Origin: Prevotella sp. CAG:617
GTDB taxonomy: Bacteria; Bacteroidota; Bacteroidia; Bacteroidales; Bacteroidaceae
Reading direction: 5' to 3'
Assembly: GCA_000438115.1 (NCBI GenBank)
Contig: FR903582.1
Span: 40,430 to 72,837 of the forward strand
DNA: 32,408 bases
Position numbers and translations under genes: made by a program. This document shows positions 22,489 to 30,120 of the stretch, piece by piece. The notes under the pieces were generated by a model that made no database searches, was not told the origin of the DNA, and saw only the letters and a program-made list of their open reading frames with translations. Numbering within the stretch: the first letter of the stretch is position 1; each line of letters begins with the position of its first letter.

Positions 22489-24753
22489 TTACTTCAGGTA
22501 AACCTTCTTGCCGTTAATGATGTAAATGCCTTTTGAGGGGTTGCTTACGCGGCGGCCGCTCAGGTCGTAAACCGCGTTGTCGGCCGGAGTGAGCGTTACG
22601 TTGTCGATGCCTTCGGGCACGATGCCTACTTCTTCAAACTCCAGACGTGAGCCGTTGTCCTTGGCAGCGTTTTCGCTGACCCAGTAAGCCACTACGTTGT
22701 CCACACCGCCGAATTCGTTGATATAAACGTTTTCCGAGCCTTCCAGCATCAGGCTGTAGCCCGTGCCGTTGCGGCTGAGGCGATAGGCTGAAGGCGTTTC
22801 GGTCAGGTAGGGGTAGAACACGATGTTGCCTACGGAGTTCTCCACGTCAGAGGAAAGGGCTGAGCCCAGACCCATGGCAGCACCGTAAGCACGGCAGTAG
22901 AGATAGAATCCGTTGATGGTGTCGCCCGTTACGGTCCAGAGGTACAGGTCGTTGTCGGCCGGTTCGCCCGTTACGGTGATACACGGCTGTGTGGGGTCGT
23001 CAGCATTGGCGGCAATGTATTTTCCGCGCAGCTTGATGTGATACCACTTGGTCTGGTCGGCCGGGAACTTGCCGTCAACGATGGTAGCCGGTTCAAACGG
23101 CAGGCCGAACTTGAAGTAGAGCGTAATGACCGAATCCTTTTCGGCTACGTATTCTTCATATCCCTTGGTAACGAGAACATAGAGTCCGTCGGTCGGGATA
23201 GGCATGGTCAGTTCAGTGCCTTTGGGGGTGAGCAGCGTGTCGGTCTGCAACAGCTTGTCAGTGCCTTCCTCCAGCATCTTGATGATGGTGGTGCGGTATT
23301 TGGCGTAGACCACAGTAATGGGGTCGGTATTTTCTACCACGTAGTGTTCGAATTCCTTTGACTCCAGGGTGTAGTTTTCAGGAGCGGCCGGCAGTTCGAG
23401 TTCCTCGCCCAGTGCGGCTTCTACGGTAATGGTGTCAATCGGGTTCATCTGCTCGTCAACGCGGCGCACGTCAATGTTCACCCATGTCAGGTGGGGGTTG
23501 TAGGCCTCAAAAGTAATTTTTGAGCCGGCGTCGGAAGTGGCGTTGTCGCTAACCCAGAATTTCAGTACGCCCTGTGCGCTGAAGTCGTTCCAGTAGGCGT
23601 TGGTCACCTCGTCTGAAGCGGCACGGAACAGGTAGGCATTGTTCTGGTAGGAAAGCAGGTAGGATGAGCCTTCACCTTGTTTCAGATTGATGTTGCCGGC
23701 ATTGGTGGGCGCGTCGTTCTGCAGCGCATAGGTTGTGCCGGTGGCGCGGTTGTAAACCTTGAATCCGTTGCGTGCGTCACCTACAAAGCACCACAGGTAT
23801 TTGTCCTCATACGGTTTGGCCGGTTTTTCGGAAACCAGGCTTACTGTGCTTGATTCTTCACCCGGATTGGCGCAGAGGTATTTTTCACGCATCTTGATGG
23901 TGTACCATTTCGTATCGTCACTGAAGGCGTTGTTCTCTATCTTGACCGTGTTGAAAGGCAGGCTGTCCTGACGGTAGCAGATGTAGAGAATCTCGTTGTT
24001 GATGTCACCCAGGAACCGGCCTGAGGGTGAGAACAGTTCCTGCGGCATGGTTCTTTCATAATCAAACTTGAAGAAATCGAATGAAGGCACGCTGGCCGAG
24101 TCGCCGTTGGTCAGCGTCATTTCTGTGCCATAGTCGTCAATGATGTTGTTGTCGCTGTCATAGAATGTCAACTGGGCATATTGAACGTAGGTATCAATGG
24201 TAGCCGTCTCCACCTCGTAAATCAGGTAGTCGCTGTTGCCGCCTGTGGCGCTCCAGCCGACCATGCCGTTTGAGTTGTCACCGCTGGTATTTCCGTTTCC
24301 GTTGAAATAGAGTCCGTTGGTGCCCTGAATGTTCCATCTGTTGTTGCCAGAGGCCGAGAGCGTAAAGGTAAAGGAATCGCCCGTGTTGCTGGAGGCAACG
24401 ATTTTGCCTGATTCAAGTTGCGGCACGTAAAGGTTTTTCGGCGTCTTGATCTTGGCACTTACATTGTTGCCGTTGGCCGCAACGTTGCTGAGTGTAAACA
24501 TAAAGCGGCTATTGCCCATTTGCATGACCTGGAAGTCGGCCGAAAGCATGAGATTGCCGTTTTCCGTGTCTTCATATATGTAGGTTTGCCGGCCCGCGTT
24601 GTAGAATACGAGCTGGGCGCCCTCCTTGAGCTGGTCAAGTGAGGTAACGGGAGTAATTTTCCCGATTACGGTGGCAGCATCCTGCGCGCTCAACGGGGTT
24701 GAGCATACCAGGAGTGTCAGTATAAAACAAAAAAGAGCGTAAAATTTTTTCAT
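22489..24753 (-). CDS. Secreted modular protein with repeated beta-domains and a sorting-type C-terminal tail
   Basis: A 754-residue protein with a clear signal peptide (MKKFYALFCFILTLLVCS then TPLSAQ). It has three related beta-rich modules at about 36-185, 266-418 and 555-708. The latter two are plainly homologous, for example TKWYTIKMREKYLCAN and TKWYHIKLRGKYIAAN, each with a later YLW...NGF segment and a closing WVS.NA. They suggest a trefoil or lectin-like fold. Between them lie MucBP-like segments at about 423-487 and 488-549. The tail at 715-754, with VYDLSGRRVSNPSKGIYIIN then GKKVYLK, matches the C-terminal tail of many Prevotella and Bacteroides secreted proteins. No catalytic motif is seen; a ligand-binding surface role is inferred. 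It is monocistronic. Confidence 0.8.
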   Translation of the reverse strand: MKKFYALFCFILTLLVCSTPLSAQDAATVIGKITPVTSLDQLKEGAQLVFYNAGRQTYIYEDTENGNLMLSADFQVMQMGNSRFMFTLSNVAANGNNVSAKIKTPKNLYVPQLESGKIVASSNTGDSFTFTLSASGNNRWNIQGTNGLYFNGNGNTSGDNSNGMVGWSATGGNSDYLIYEVETATIDTYVQYAQLTFYDSDNNIIDDYGTEMTLTNGDSASVPSFDFFKFDYERTMPQELFSPSGRFLGDINNEILYICYRQDSLPFNTVKIENNAFSDDTKWYTIKMREKYLCANPGEESSTVSLVSEKPAKPYEDKYLWCFVGDARNGFKVYNRATGTTYALQNDAPTNAGNINLKQGEGSSYLLSYQNNAYLFRAASDEVTNAYWNDFSAQGVLKFWVSDNATSDAGSKITFEAYNPHLTWVNIDVRRVDEQMNPIDTITVEAALGEELELPAAPENYTLESKEFEHYVVENTDPITVVYAKYRTTIIKMLEEGTDKLLQTDTLLTPKGTELTMPIPTDGLYVLVTKGYEEYVAEKDSVITLYFKFGLPFEPATIVDGKFPADQTKWYHIKLRGKYIAANADDPTQPCITVTGEPADNDLYLWTVTGDTINGFYLYCRAYGAAMGLGSALSSDVENSVGNIVFYPYLTETPSAYRLSRNGTGYSLMLEGSENVYINEFGGVDNVVAYWVSENAAKDNGSRLEFEEVGIVPEGIDNVTLTPADNAVYDLSGRRVSNPSKGIYIINGKKVYLK

Positions 24754-24792
24754 ATCTTCATTTTTTAGGATTGGTAAAATGATTAATCCTTA

Positions 24793-24800
24793 CAAAGTTA
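24793..24800 (-). promoter_or_regulatory. -7 promoter element of the secreted-protein gene
   Basis: The minus strand reads TAACTTTG, matching TAnnTTTG, with a predicted leader of about 33 bases. No -33 TTTG is evident. Confidence 0.5.
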
Positions 24801-24869
24801 GCGTTTTCTGTTGAAATAGCCGCCAGTTTCTTTTGAAAAAAAAAGGAGCTTTTTTCAGAAGGCAGGTCA

Positions 24870-25475
24870 TTATTTTAACTGAAATCCCCGTGTAATTTGA
24901 TTGAAAACCTTGAACATTACGGCCGTTTGCAGGCTGAATTGTTTCATCTCGCGCTCCAGGGCACGTCCCTGGTTGTGGGTCATGCGGTCGACCTCGGCCC
25001 AGAAATGCGGCCCGTGGTTCATTTCGTTCAGGTGGGCCAGTTCGTGAAGTATGACGTAGTCGGCCAGTTCTTTCGGAGCCAGCATGAGCCAGAGCGAAAG
25101 GTTGATGTTGCCCAGGCTTGAGCAACTGCCCCATCGTGAGGTTATGTTTTTGATGCAGGTGCGCTGGTGTCGCAGGTTATACTGCCGGGCAAATTCATCC
25201 AGGCGGGGCGGCAGGATGTGGCAGGCCTGGAAGCGCAGTTCCCTGATGATGATGAGAATCAGCCACCGCTGTCGGTCGGGGTCGCTGAAGTTGAATCCGT
25301 ATGGCAGCATCAGTTCCACGCTGCCCACGCTGCGCTTGATGGAGGCGTGGCCGGAAGTGCTGGTCAGCAGCCTGAAACGGAGCAGTTCGGTATTGATTTC
25401 AAAATGTTTCAGGGCTTGTGCGGCGTAGTCGGTCATGCTCATGACGAGGTGCGGCCTCAGGTTATTCCTTTCCAT
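24870..25475 (-). CDS. YgjP-type (DUF45, M48-like) metallopeptidase
   Basis: A 201-residue protein whose C-terminal half is the DUF45 domain: SRWGSCSSLGNINLSLWL at 113-130, then YVILHELAHLNEMNHGPHFW at 140-159, where His144, Glu145 and His148 form the zinc site and a His of NHGPHF is the likely third ligand. E. coli YgjP and its relatives are presumed zinc proteases of unknown substrate. The N-terminal 80 residues have no clear domain. The start is uncertain: the ATG at 25473-25475 overlaps the upstream regulator gene by 14 bases, and an internal ATG at 25440-25442 (residue 12) also fits. Cotranscription with that regulator is likely. Confidence 0.85.
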   Translation of the reverse strand: MERNNLRPHLVMSMTDYAAQALKHFEINTELLRFRLLTSTSGHASIKRSVGSVELMLPYGFNFSDPDRQRWLILIIIRELRFQACHILPPRLDEFARQYNLRHQRTCIKNITSRWGSCSSLGNINLSLWLMLAPKELADYVILHELAHLNEMNHGPHFWAEVDRMTHNQGRALEREMKQFSLQTAVMFKVFNQITRGFQLK

Positions 25476-26574
25476 CGGGGGCTTTGTGTTGGTTGAACCA
25501 TTCCATCATGGGCTGGCCTTCGAGGCGTTCAAAGTTGACCTGTATGGTCTGGCGTGAGCGGAAGCCCAACTGTTCACACTGGTGCAGGTTGGTCAGTTCG
25601 CCGCTCAGCACGCGGCGTTTGAACTCTTCAATCCGGTAGCGGTAGATGTATTCATGGGTATCGTTGTAACCCTGTGAGCGCAGGCTCTGCAGGAGCAGGT
25701 GTCGGTTGAGTCCCGTCAGGCGGCAGAGGCGGTCGCGCGTAAAGCCGGGGTCGAGCCACGGCTTGTCGTGCTGCATGATGTATTCTACCATCTTGAAGCG
25801 CCGCAGGTTGGCCTCGTTGAAGTTGTTTTTCTCGGCGTGTGAAATTTCTTCCGGCGTGGGCGGCTGTTCCACCTTGACGATGGCCGGCATGGGCAGGGCG
25901 TGGACCACCGGGGCCAGAATGTGCAGAAACAGGGCCATGTTGACCAGCGTGAGCAGCAGCAGGTAGATAATGAATCCGATGGTTGAAAAATGGAACGTGA
26001 GGGCCAGGAAAAAAGTGGAGACAATGCCCAAGGCTGTTCCGTAGGTCTTGGTAGCGCGGGGCAGTTCCATTTTCTTGACCAGCCGGTGGGGAATCAGAAA
26101 TATGTTCAGAATGTAGTAGCCCGAAAGCAGCAGGGCGGCAAAGCGCAGCAGTACGTCGCCGCTGAGCAGATACATCTTGATGTCCTCGGCTTCATACACC
26201 TTGATGGTGTTGCTGCCGGCCGTCCATCCCAGCAGGTAGATGGCAATGATGCCCAGAGCCGGCGTAGCGTAGCTCACCATGCGTCCCCACTGCAGGTATC
26301 CCGGCAGGCTCAGCCCCAGCGGATGAATACTGAGCAGGTAGGAACACACCAGCATGTAGATGAGCATGAAGGGGTGGAGTATGCCCATGGTTTGGGACAT
26401 GTCGTAGTGCAGGATGTAGCCCATACCGCAGCCGTGCATCAGGGCAATGAGCAGAAAAATCCATGCCTGGGGCAGGAACCGCACGTTGCGGCGTGAAAGG
26501 TAGAACAATACGATACTCATCATCAGATGGAATGAGGCCGAGAGTTCCAGTATCGCAAAAATCAGGGTGAGCAT
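25462..26574 (-). CDS. Membrane-anchored AraC-type transcription regulator
   Basis: A 370-residue protein with seven likely membrane helices in residues 1-225 and a cytoplasmic C-terminal DNA-binding region (about 255-360). The latter has two helix-turn-helix units: FTRDRLCRLTGLNRHLLLQS, and LHQCEQLGFRSRQTIQVNFE with the AraC-like closing segment RLEGQPMMEW. Membrane-embedded regulators of this layout are common in Bacteroidetes; the signal is unknown. It overlaps the YgjP-type gene by 14 bases, so the two may be functionally linked. Divergent from the glycine-lipid pair with a 172-base intergenic region holding promoter elements for both. The second helix-turn-helix unit is less typical than the first. 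Confidence 0.85.
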   Translation of the reverse strand: MLTLIFAILELSASFHLMMSIVLFYLSRRNVRFLPQAWIFLLIALMHGCGMGYILHYDMSQTMGILHPFMLIYMLVCSYLLSIHPLGLSLPGYLQWGRMVSYATPALGIIAIYLLGWTAGSNTIKVYEAEDIKMYLLSGDVLLRFAALLLSGYYILNIFLIPHRLVKKMELPRATKTYGTALGIVSTFFLALTFHFSTIGFIIYLLLLTLVNMALFLHILAPVVHALPMPAIVKVEQPPTPEEISHAEKNNFNEANLRRFKMVEYIMQHDKPWLDPGFTRDRLCRLTGLNRHLLLQSLRSQGYNDTHEYIYRYRIEEFKRRVLSGELTNLHQCEQLGFRSRQTIQVNFERLEGQPMMEWFNQHKAPDGKE

Positions 26575-26654
26575 ATCGTAAAGAGGTGAATTTTAGGCTA
26601 AAAGGGCTGTGTCAAAAAGTTGGCAAGAAGGTGATTTTCCGTGCCCTCAATTTG

Positions 26655-26662
26655 CAAAAGTA
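26655..26662 (-). promoter_or_regulatory. -7 promoter element of the AraC-type regulator
   Basis: The minus strand reads TACTTTTG, matching TAnnTTTG, about 80 bases before the ATG. No TTTG is seen at -33. Confidence 0.4.
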
Positions 26663-26705
26663 TAAAAAACTTTTGGTTATGTCCTACCGTATTTGATAAT
26701 TTTGT

Positions 26706-26713
26706 TAATTTTG
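26706..26713 (+). promoter_or_regulatory. -7 promoter element of the acyltransferase pair
   Basis: The plus strand reads TAATTTTG, matching TAnnTTTG, with a predicted leader of about 27 bases to the ATG at 26747. TTTG copies nearby (26672-26675, 26692-26695) are at non-standard spacing. Confidence 0.45.
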
Positions 26714-26746
26714 CAGCGTTCTATGGACAGTGACATAGATTAAAGA

Positions 26747-27574
26747 ATGGACAACAAATCAGCTTTTACGATTGACGTAGAAAAAGTTTTGCAGGACAAG
26801 GCCGGCCGCCACGCCCGCCGCGTACCACGTTTTGTGATTTCCTGGCTGAAACGTCTTATTCATCAGGATGAGATGAATGAGTTTTTTACGCAAACGGCCC
26901 ATCTTGAGGGCGTGCCCTGGCTGAATGCCGCGGTGAAATATCTGGACATGAATCTGGTGGTCAAGGGATTGGAGAATCTTCCCTCTGATGCCGACGGGCA
27001 GCGGTATACGTTTGTGAGCAACCACCCGCTGGGCGGCATTGACGGCATTGCTCTGGGAGCTATTCTGGGTAATCACTACGACGGCCGTATCCGTTATCTG
27101 GTCAATGATTTGCTGATGAATCTGCGTGGCCTGGCACCGCTGTGTGTGCCCATCAACAAGACGGGAGCGCAGACACGGCAGTTTCCGGCGCTGGTGGAGG
27201 CGTGTTTCAACAGTCCGAACCACGTCATCATGTTTCCCGCCGGCATCTGTTCGCGCCGCATCGGCGGCAAGGTGGAAGACCTGCCCTGGCGCAAAACCTT
27301 TATCGGCAAGAGTGTAGAGACACAGCGTGACGTAGTGCCCATTCATTTCAGCGGCGAAAATTCAAAACGTTTTTACCGTATTGCCAACTGGTGCAAGCAG
27401 CTGGGCATCAAGTTCAACCTGGCCATGCTCTTCCTGCCTGATGAGATGTACCGTAACCGCCATCAGACTTTTGAGGTGCGCATTGGCAAACCCATCCCCT
27501 GGCAAACCTTCAACAAGACCCGCACGGACGTGCAGTGGGCAGCTTATGTGAGAAACCTGGTCTACCAGCTTTAA
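26747..27574 (+). CDS. O-acyltransferase of the glycine-lipid type (GlsA-like, PlsC superfamily)
   Basis: A 275-residue membrane-associated acyltransferase. The active-site motif is NHPLGGID at 92-99, a variant with five residues between His93 and Asp99 instead of the usual four. The acyl-acceptor motif FPAGICSRR is at 163-171 in place of FPEGTRS. Directly downstream lies an N-acyltransferase, so the pair resembles GlsA and GlsB of Bacteroides, which make glycine lipids. In this pathway GlsA adds the second acyl chain by O-acylation. The alternative is a lysophospholipid acyltransferase. The promoter lies about 30 bases upstream; the next gene starts 29 bases after the stop. Confidence 0.72.
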   Translation: MDNKSAFTIDVEKVLQDKAGRHARRVPRFVISWLKRLIHQDEMNEFFTQTAHLEGVPWLNAAVKYLDMNLVVKGLENLPSDADGQRYTFVSNHPLGGIDGIALGAILGNHYDGRIRYLVNDLLMNLRGLAPLCVPINKTGAQTRQFPALVEACFNSPNHVIMFPAGICSRRIGGKVEDLPWRKTFIGKSVETQRDVVPIHFSGENSKRFYRIANWCKQLGIKFNLAMLFLPDEMYRNRHQTFEVRIGKPIPWQTFNKTRTDVQWAAYVRNLVYQL

Positions 27575-27603
27575 CGTCTGAATTTATTTCCTTTTACGAT
27601 TAT

Positions 27604-28593
27604 ATGATGGATGAGATTATACAACCCGTCAGTCGCAGCCTGCTGATGTCGGAACTGACAGAAGAGCGGCGCCTGCGGGCTACGAATAAGAGCAACAACG
27701 AAATCTATATCGTCACGGCCAAGCAGGCCCCCAACGTGATGCACGAAATAGGGCGCTTGCGCGAAATCGCCTTCAGGGCGGCCGGAGGGGGTACGGGCAA
27801 GTCGATGGACATTGACGAGTTCGACACCGGCGAAACGGCCTACTACCAACTTATCGTGTGGGACCCTGAGGCACAGGAAATCCTGGGAGGCTACCGCTTC
27901 CTGCCGGGGCATGAGTTTAAGCTCGATGCCCAGGGGCAGCCTATTCTGGCCACCAGCCATATGTTCCACTTTTCCGACGACTTCATCCAGAACTACATGC
28001 GTCAGACGGTGGAGCTGGGCCGCTCGTTCGTGACGCTGGAATATCAGAACACGGGCAAGGTGCGCAAGGGGCTTTTTGCGCTCGACAATTTGTGGGACGG
28101 ACTCGGGGCGCTCACGGTGCTCATTCCGGACTTGCGCTATTTCTTCGGTAAGATGACGATGTATCCTTCGTTCAACCGTCCTTCGCGCGACATGATACTC
28201 TATTTCCTCAACAAGCATTTCGGCGACCCCGACAAGCTTGTAACGCCCATCAGTCCCATTTCGCTTGAAACCGACCCCGAGGAGCTGAAAGCCCTGTTCT
28301 GCAAGGACGATTTCAAGGAGGACTATTACATCCTCAATACCGAGGTGCGCAAGCGCGGGGTCAACATTCCGCCGCTGGTCAATGCCTACATGGGGCTGAG
28401 TCCTACGATGCGTATGTTCGGTACGGCCATCAACCACGACTTTGGTGAGGTGGAGGAGACGGGTATTCTGATTGCCGTCGACGAGATTCTGGCCGAAAAG
28501 CGCCGGCGTCACATTGATACGTTCGTGGCCGAGCATCCGGAGTCGTGCGAGGTGCTCTCCAACGTGTTGAGCCACGTTACGAGCCATACTTGA
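27604..28593 (+). CDS. N-acyltransferase of the glycine-lipid type (GlsB-like, GNAT/hemolysin family)
   Basis: A 329-residue protein of the family once called putative hemolysin. It has a GNAT-like fold: VTAKQAPNVMHEIGRLREIAFR near the start (split as VTAKQAPNVM and HEIGRLREIAFR), AAGGGTGKSMDIDEFD at 61-76, and TVELGRSFVTLEYQ later. GlsB-type enzymes attach a 3-hydroxy acyl chain from acyl-ACP to the amino group of glycine, the first step of glycine-lipid synthesis; ornithine lipid synthesis uses a similar enzyme (OlsB). The start ATG at 27604-27606 was chosen because an upstream extension overlaps the preceding gene in another frame. It is coupled to the O-acyltransferase gene by a 29-base gap and ended by a strong terminator. 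Confidence 0.75.
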   Translation: MMDEIIQPVSRSLLMSELTEERRLRATNKSNNEIYIVTAKQAPNVMHEIGRLREIAFRAAGGGTGKSMDIDEFDTGETAYYQLIVWDPEAQEILGGYRFLPGHEFKLDAQGQPILATSHMFHFSDDFIQNYMRQTVELGRSFVTLEYQNTGKVRKGLFALDNLWDGLGALTVLIPDLRYFFGKMTMYPSFNRPSRDMILYFLNKHFGDPDKLVTPISPISLETDPEELKALFCKDDFKEDYYILNTEVRKRGVNIPPLVNAYMGLSPTMRMFGTAINHDFGEVEETGILIAVDEILAEKRRRHIDTFVAEHPESCEVLSNVLSHVTSHT

Positions 28594-28711
28594 TTTTATT
28601 TTTACGGTAGGGGGATTTAAGATAGAAAACTACCGTCAGGATGAGGTTGCTGCCTGTGGGTCGTTCTGACCCGTGTGCGGCCGCCTCACTTTTTTTTGTT
28701 TGGGCCTGTTG

Positions 28712-28761
28712 CATGCGAGGCCGGACCTGGAAGAAACAAGGTCCGGCCTCGCATGTTTTTT
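28712..28761 (+). terminator. Strong terminator of the acyltransferase pair, 17-bp perfect stem
   Basis: Arms 28712-28728 and 28739-28755 are exact complements around a 10-base loop, followed by six T. Leftward on the minus strand the stem is also followed by a T-rich run, so it may end the M20 peptidase transcript as well. It includes copies of the recurrent intergenic motif. Confidence 0.88.
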
Positions 28762-28829
28762 CCGCCGCCCTGTTGAAACAAAGTCCCGGTTAGGGCAAAC
28801 GACGGTCGGAGTTGTGGCCTCCGGCACGG

Positions 28830-29909
28830 CTATGTGTGGCGCAGCAGGTCGAGGTAGAGGCTGATGCCCTGGCGTATTTCGCCGGTGGTGATGTACTCTT
28901 CGGCCGTGTGTGAGCGGGCGCTCTCGCCGGGGCCCATCTTGAGCGAGACAAAGGGCATGAGGGCCTGGTCGCTCAGCGTGGGTGAGCCGTAGGGTGTGCG
29001 GCCCAGGGCCACGGCGCGCGCCACCAGCGGGTGGGTGAGCGGAATGCCCGACGACTGCAGGCGGGTGGAGCGCGGCTTGAGTTCCGACCTTACCTCCTGC
29101 TGCAGCAGGCGTACCACCTCTTCGTTGGTGTAGCACTCGTTGGTGCGCACGTCAATGGTGTACGTACACTCCGCCGGCACCACGTTGTGCTGCGTGCCGG
29201 CCTGAATGATGGTGACGGTCAGCTTCACCGCGCCCAGCAGGGGCGAGGTGCGCTCAAAGCGGTAGTGGCGCAGGCGGTTGATGTCGTCAATGGCGTGATA
29301 GAGGGCGTTGTCGCCCTCGTTGCGGGCCGCGTGTCCCGCCTTGCCGTGGGCCGTGGCGTCAATCACCACCAGTCCCTTCTCGGCCACGGCCGGCTGCATG
29401 CCCGTAGGCTCGCCCACCAGGGCCACGTCAATCTTAGGCAGCAGGGGCAGCACGCTCTCCAGGCCCTGCCGGCCCGACACCTCCTCTTCGGCCGAAGCCA
29501 GATACACCAGGTTGTAGGCGCATGCCTCGGGAGCCGTCAGGGCGTAGTACTTGAACACCTCCAGCAGGCTCACCAGTCCGCCGCCGCAGTCGTTGCTGCC
29601 CAGACCGTATAGGCGGTCGCCCTCGAGCGTGGGCTTGAAGGGGTCGCGCGTCCAGCCCGGATTGGGGCGCACGGTGTCGATGTGTGCATTCAGCAGCAGC
29701 GTGGGGCGGTCGGGGCTGAACTGCGGGGCCACGGCCCACGTGTTGCAGTCCGACGTATGGATATCCAGTCCGCTGCGGGTCAGCGCCTGCCGGATTAGGC
29801 CGGCGGCATCGGCCTCCTGCCGGCTGACAGAAGGCGTTTCGATGAGGCGGCAAAGCAGGTCGGTGGCTTGCCGGCACATCAGATCGAGGTCAGGAGTATG
29901 CATAGGCAT
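28830..29909 (-). CDS. M20 family zinc deacylase (ArgE/DapE-like)
   Basis: A 359-residue amidohydrolase. The first metal ligand is His76 in NAHIDTV with Asp78; the bridging Asp107 is in LYGLGSNDCGG; and the catalytic pair Glu141-Glu142 lies in ASAEEEVSG. Family members remove N-acyl groups in arginine or lysine synthesis or cut dipeptides. In Bacteroidetes a homologue removes N-succinyl or N-acetyl from citrulline in arginine synthesis, which is the likely role, but no arg genes are near, so the substrate is not certain. The start is at 29907-29909, or two codons later. It is monocistronic and divergent from ilvA. Confidence 0.9.
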   Translation of the reverse strand: MPMHTPDLDLMCRQATDLLCRLIETPSVSRQEADAAGLIRQALTRSGLDIHTSDCNTWAVAPQFSPDRPTLLLNAHIDTVRPNPGWTRDPFKPTLEGDRLYGLGSNDCGGGLVSLLEVFKYYALTAPEACAYNLVYLASAEEEVSGRQGLESVLPLLPKIDVALVGEPTGMQPAVAEKGLVVIDATAHGKAGHAARNEGDNALYHAIDDINRLRHYRFERTSPLLGAVKLTVTIIQAGTQHNVVPAECTYTIDVRTNECYTNEEVVRLLQQEVRSELKPRSTRLQSSGIPLTHPLVARAVALGRTPYGSPTLSDQALMPFVSLKMGPGESARSHTAEEYITTGEIRQGISLYLDLLRHT

Positions 29910-29971
29910 GAGGTATGTTCATTATGGTTCAGGGGCTTTTTGCCGCATTCACGCGGCCAGTCAGCCTGACG

Positions 29972-29979
29972 CAAAGTTA
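29972..29979 (-). promoter_or_regulatory. -7 promoter element of the M20 deacylase
   Basis: The minus strand reads TAACTTTG, matching TAnnTTTG, about 60 bases before the ATG. Confidence 0.45.
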
Positions 29980-30031
29980 CACTTTTTTTCGGCATTCAGC
30001 CGTTTGCATTCCGGCTTCCTGCGTGTCACGG

Positions 30032-30066
30032 GTACACCTTTTTGAGCCAGTCGTACACCTTTCTGA
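30032..30066 (+). promoter_or_regulatory. Two 14-bp direct repeats upstream of ilvA (possible operator)
   Basis: GTACACCTTTTTGA at 30032-30045 and GTACACCTTTCTGA at 30053-30066 agree at 13 of 14 bases and are offset by 21 bp, two helical turns. They lie about 12-45 bp before a weak TAATATTG (-7-like, 30078-30085) and roughly 55-90 bp before the ilvA ATG. Confidence 0.5.
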
Positions 30067-30120
30067 AAAAAAAATTGTAATATTGCATATCTAAACGTAA
30101 TTCTGAAAAGATTTTTCAAT

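Noticed and set aside
26600..26640. GGGCTGTGTCAAAAAGTT, resembling an insertion-sequence end
   Set aside because: Only one short end-like string, no partner inverted repeat, target duplication or transposase.
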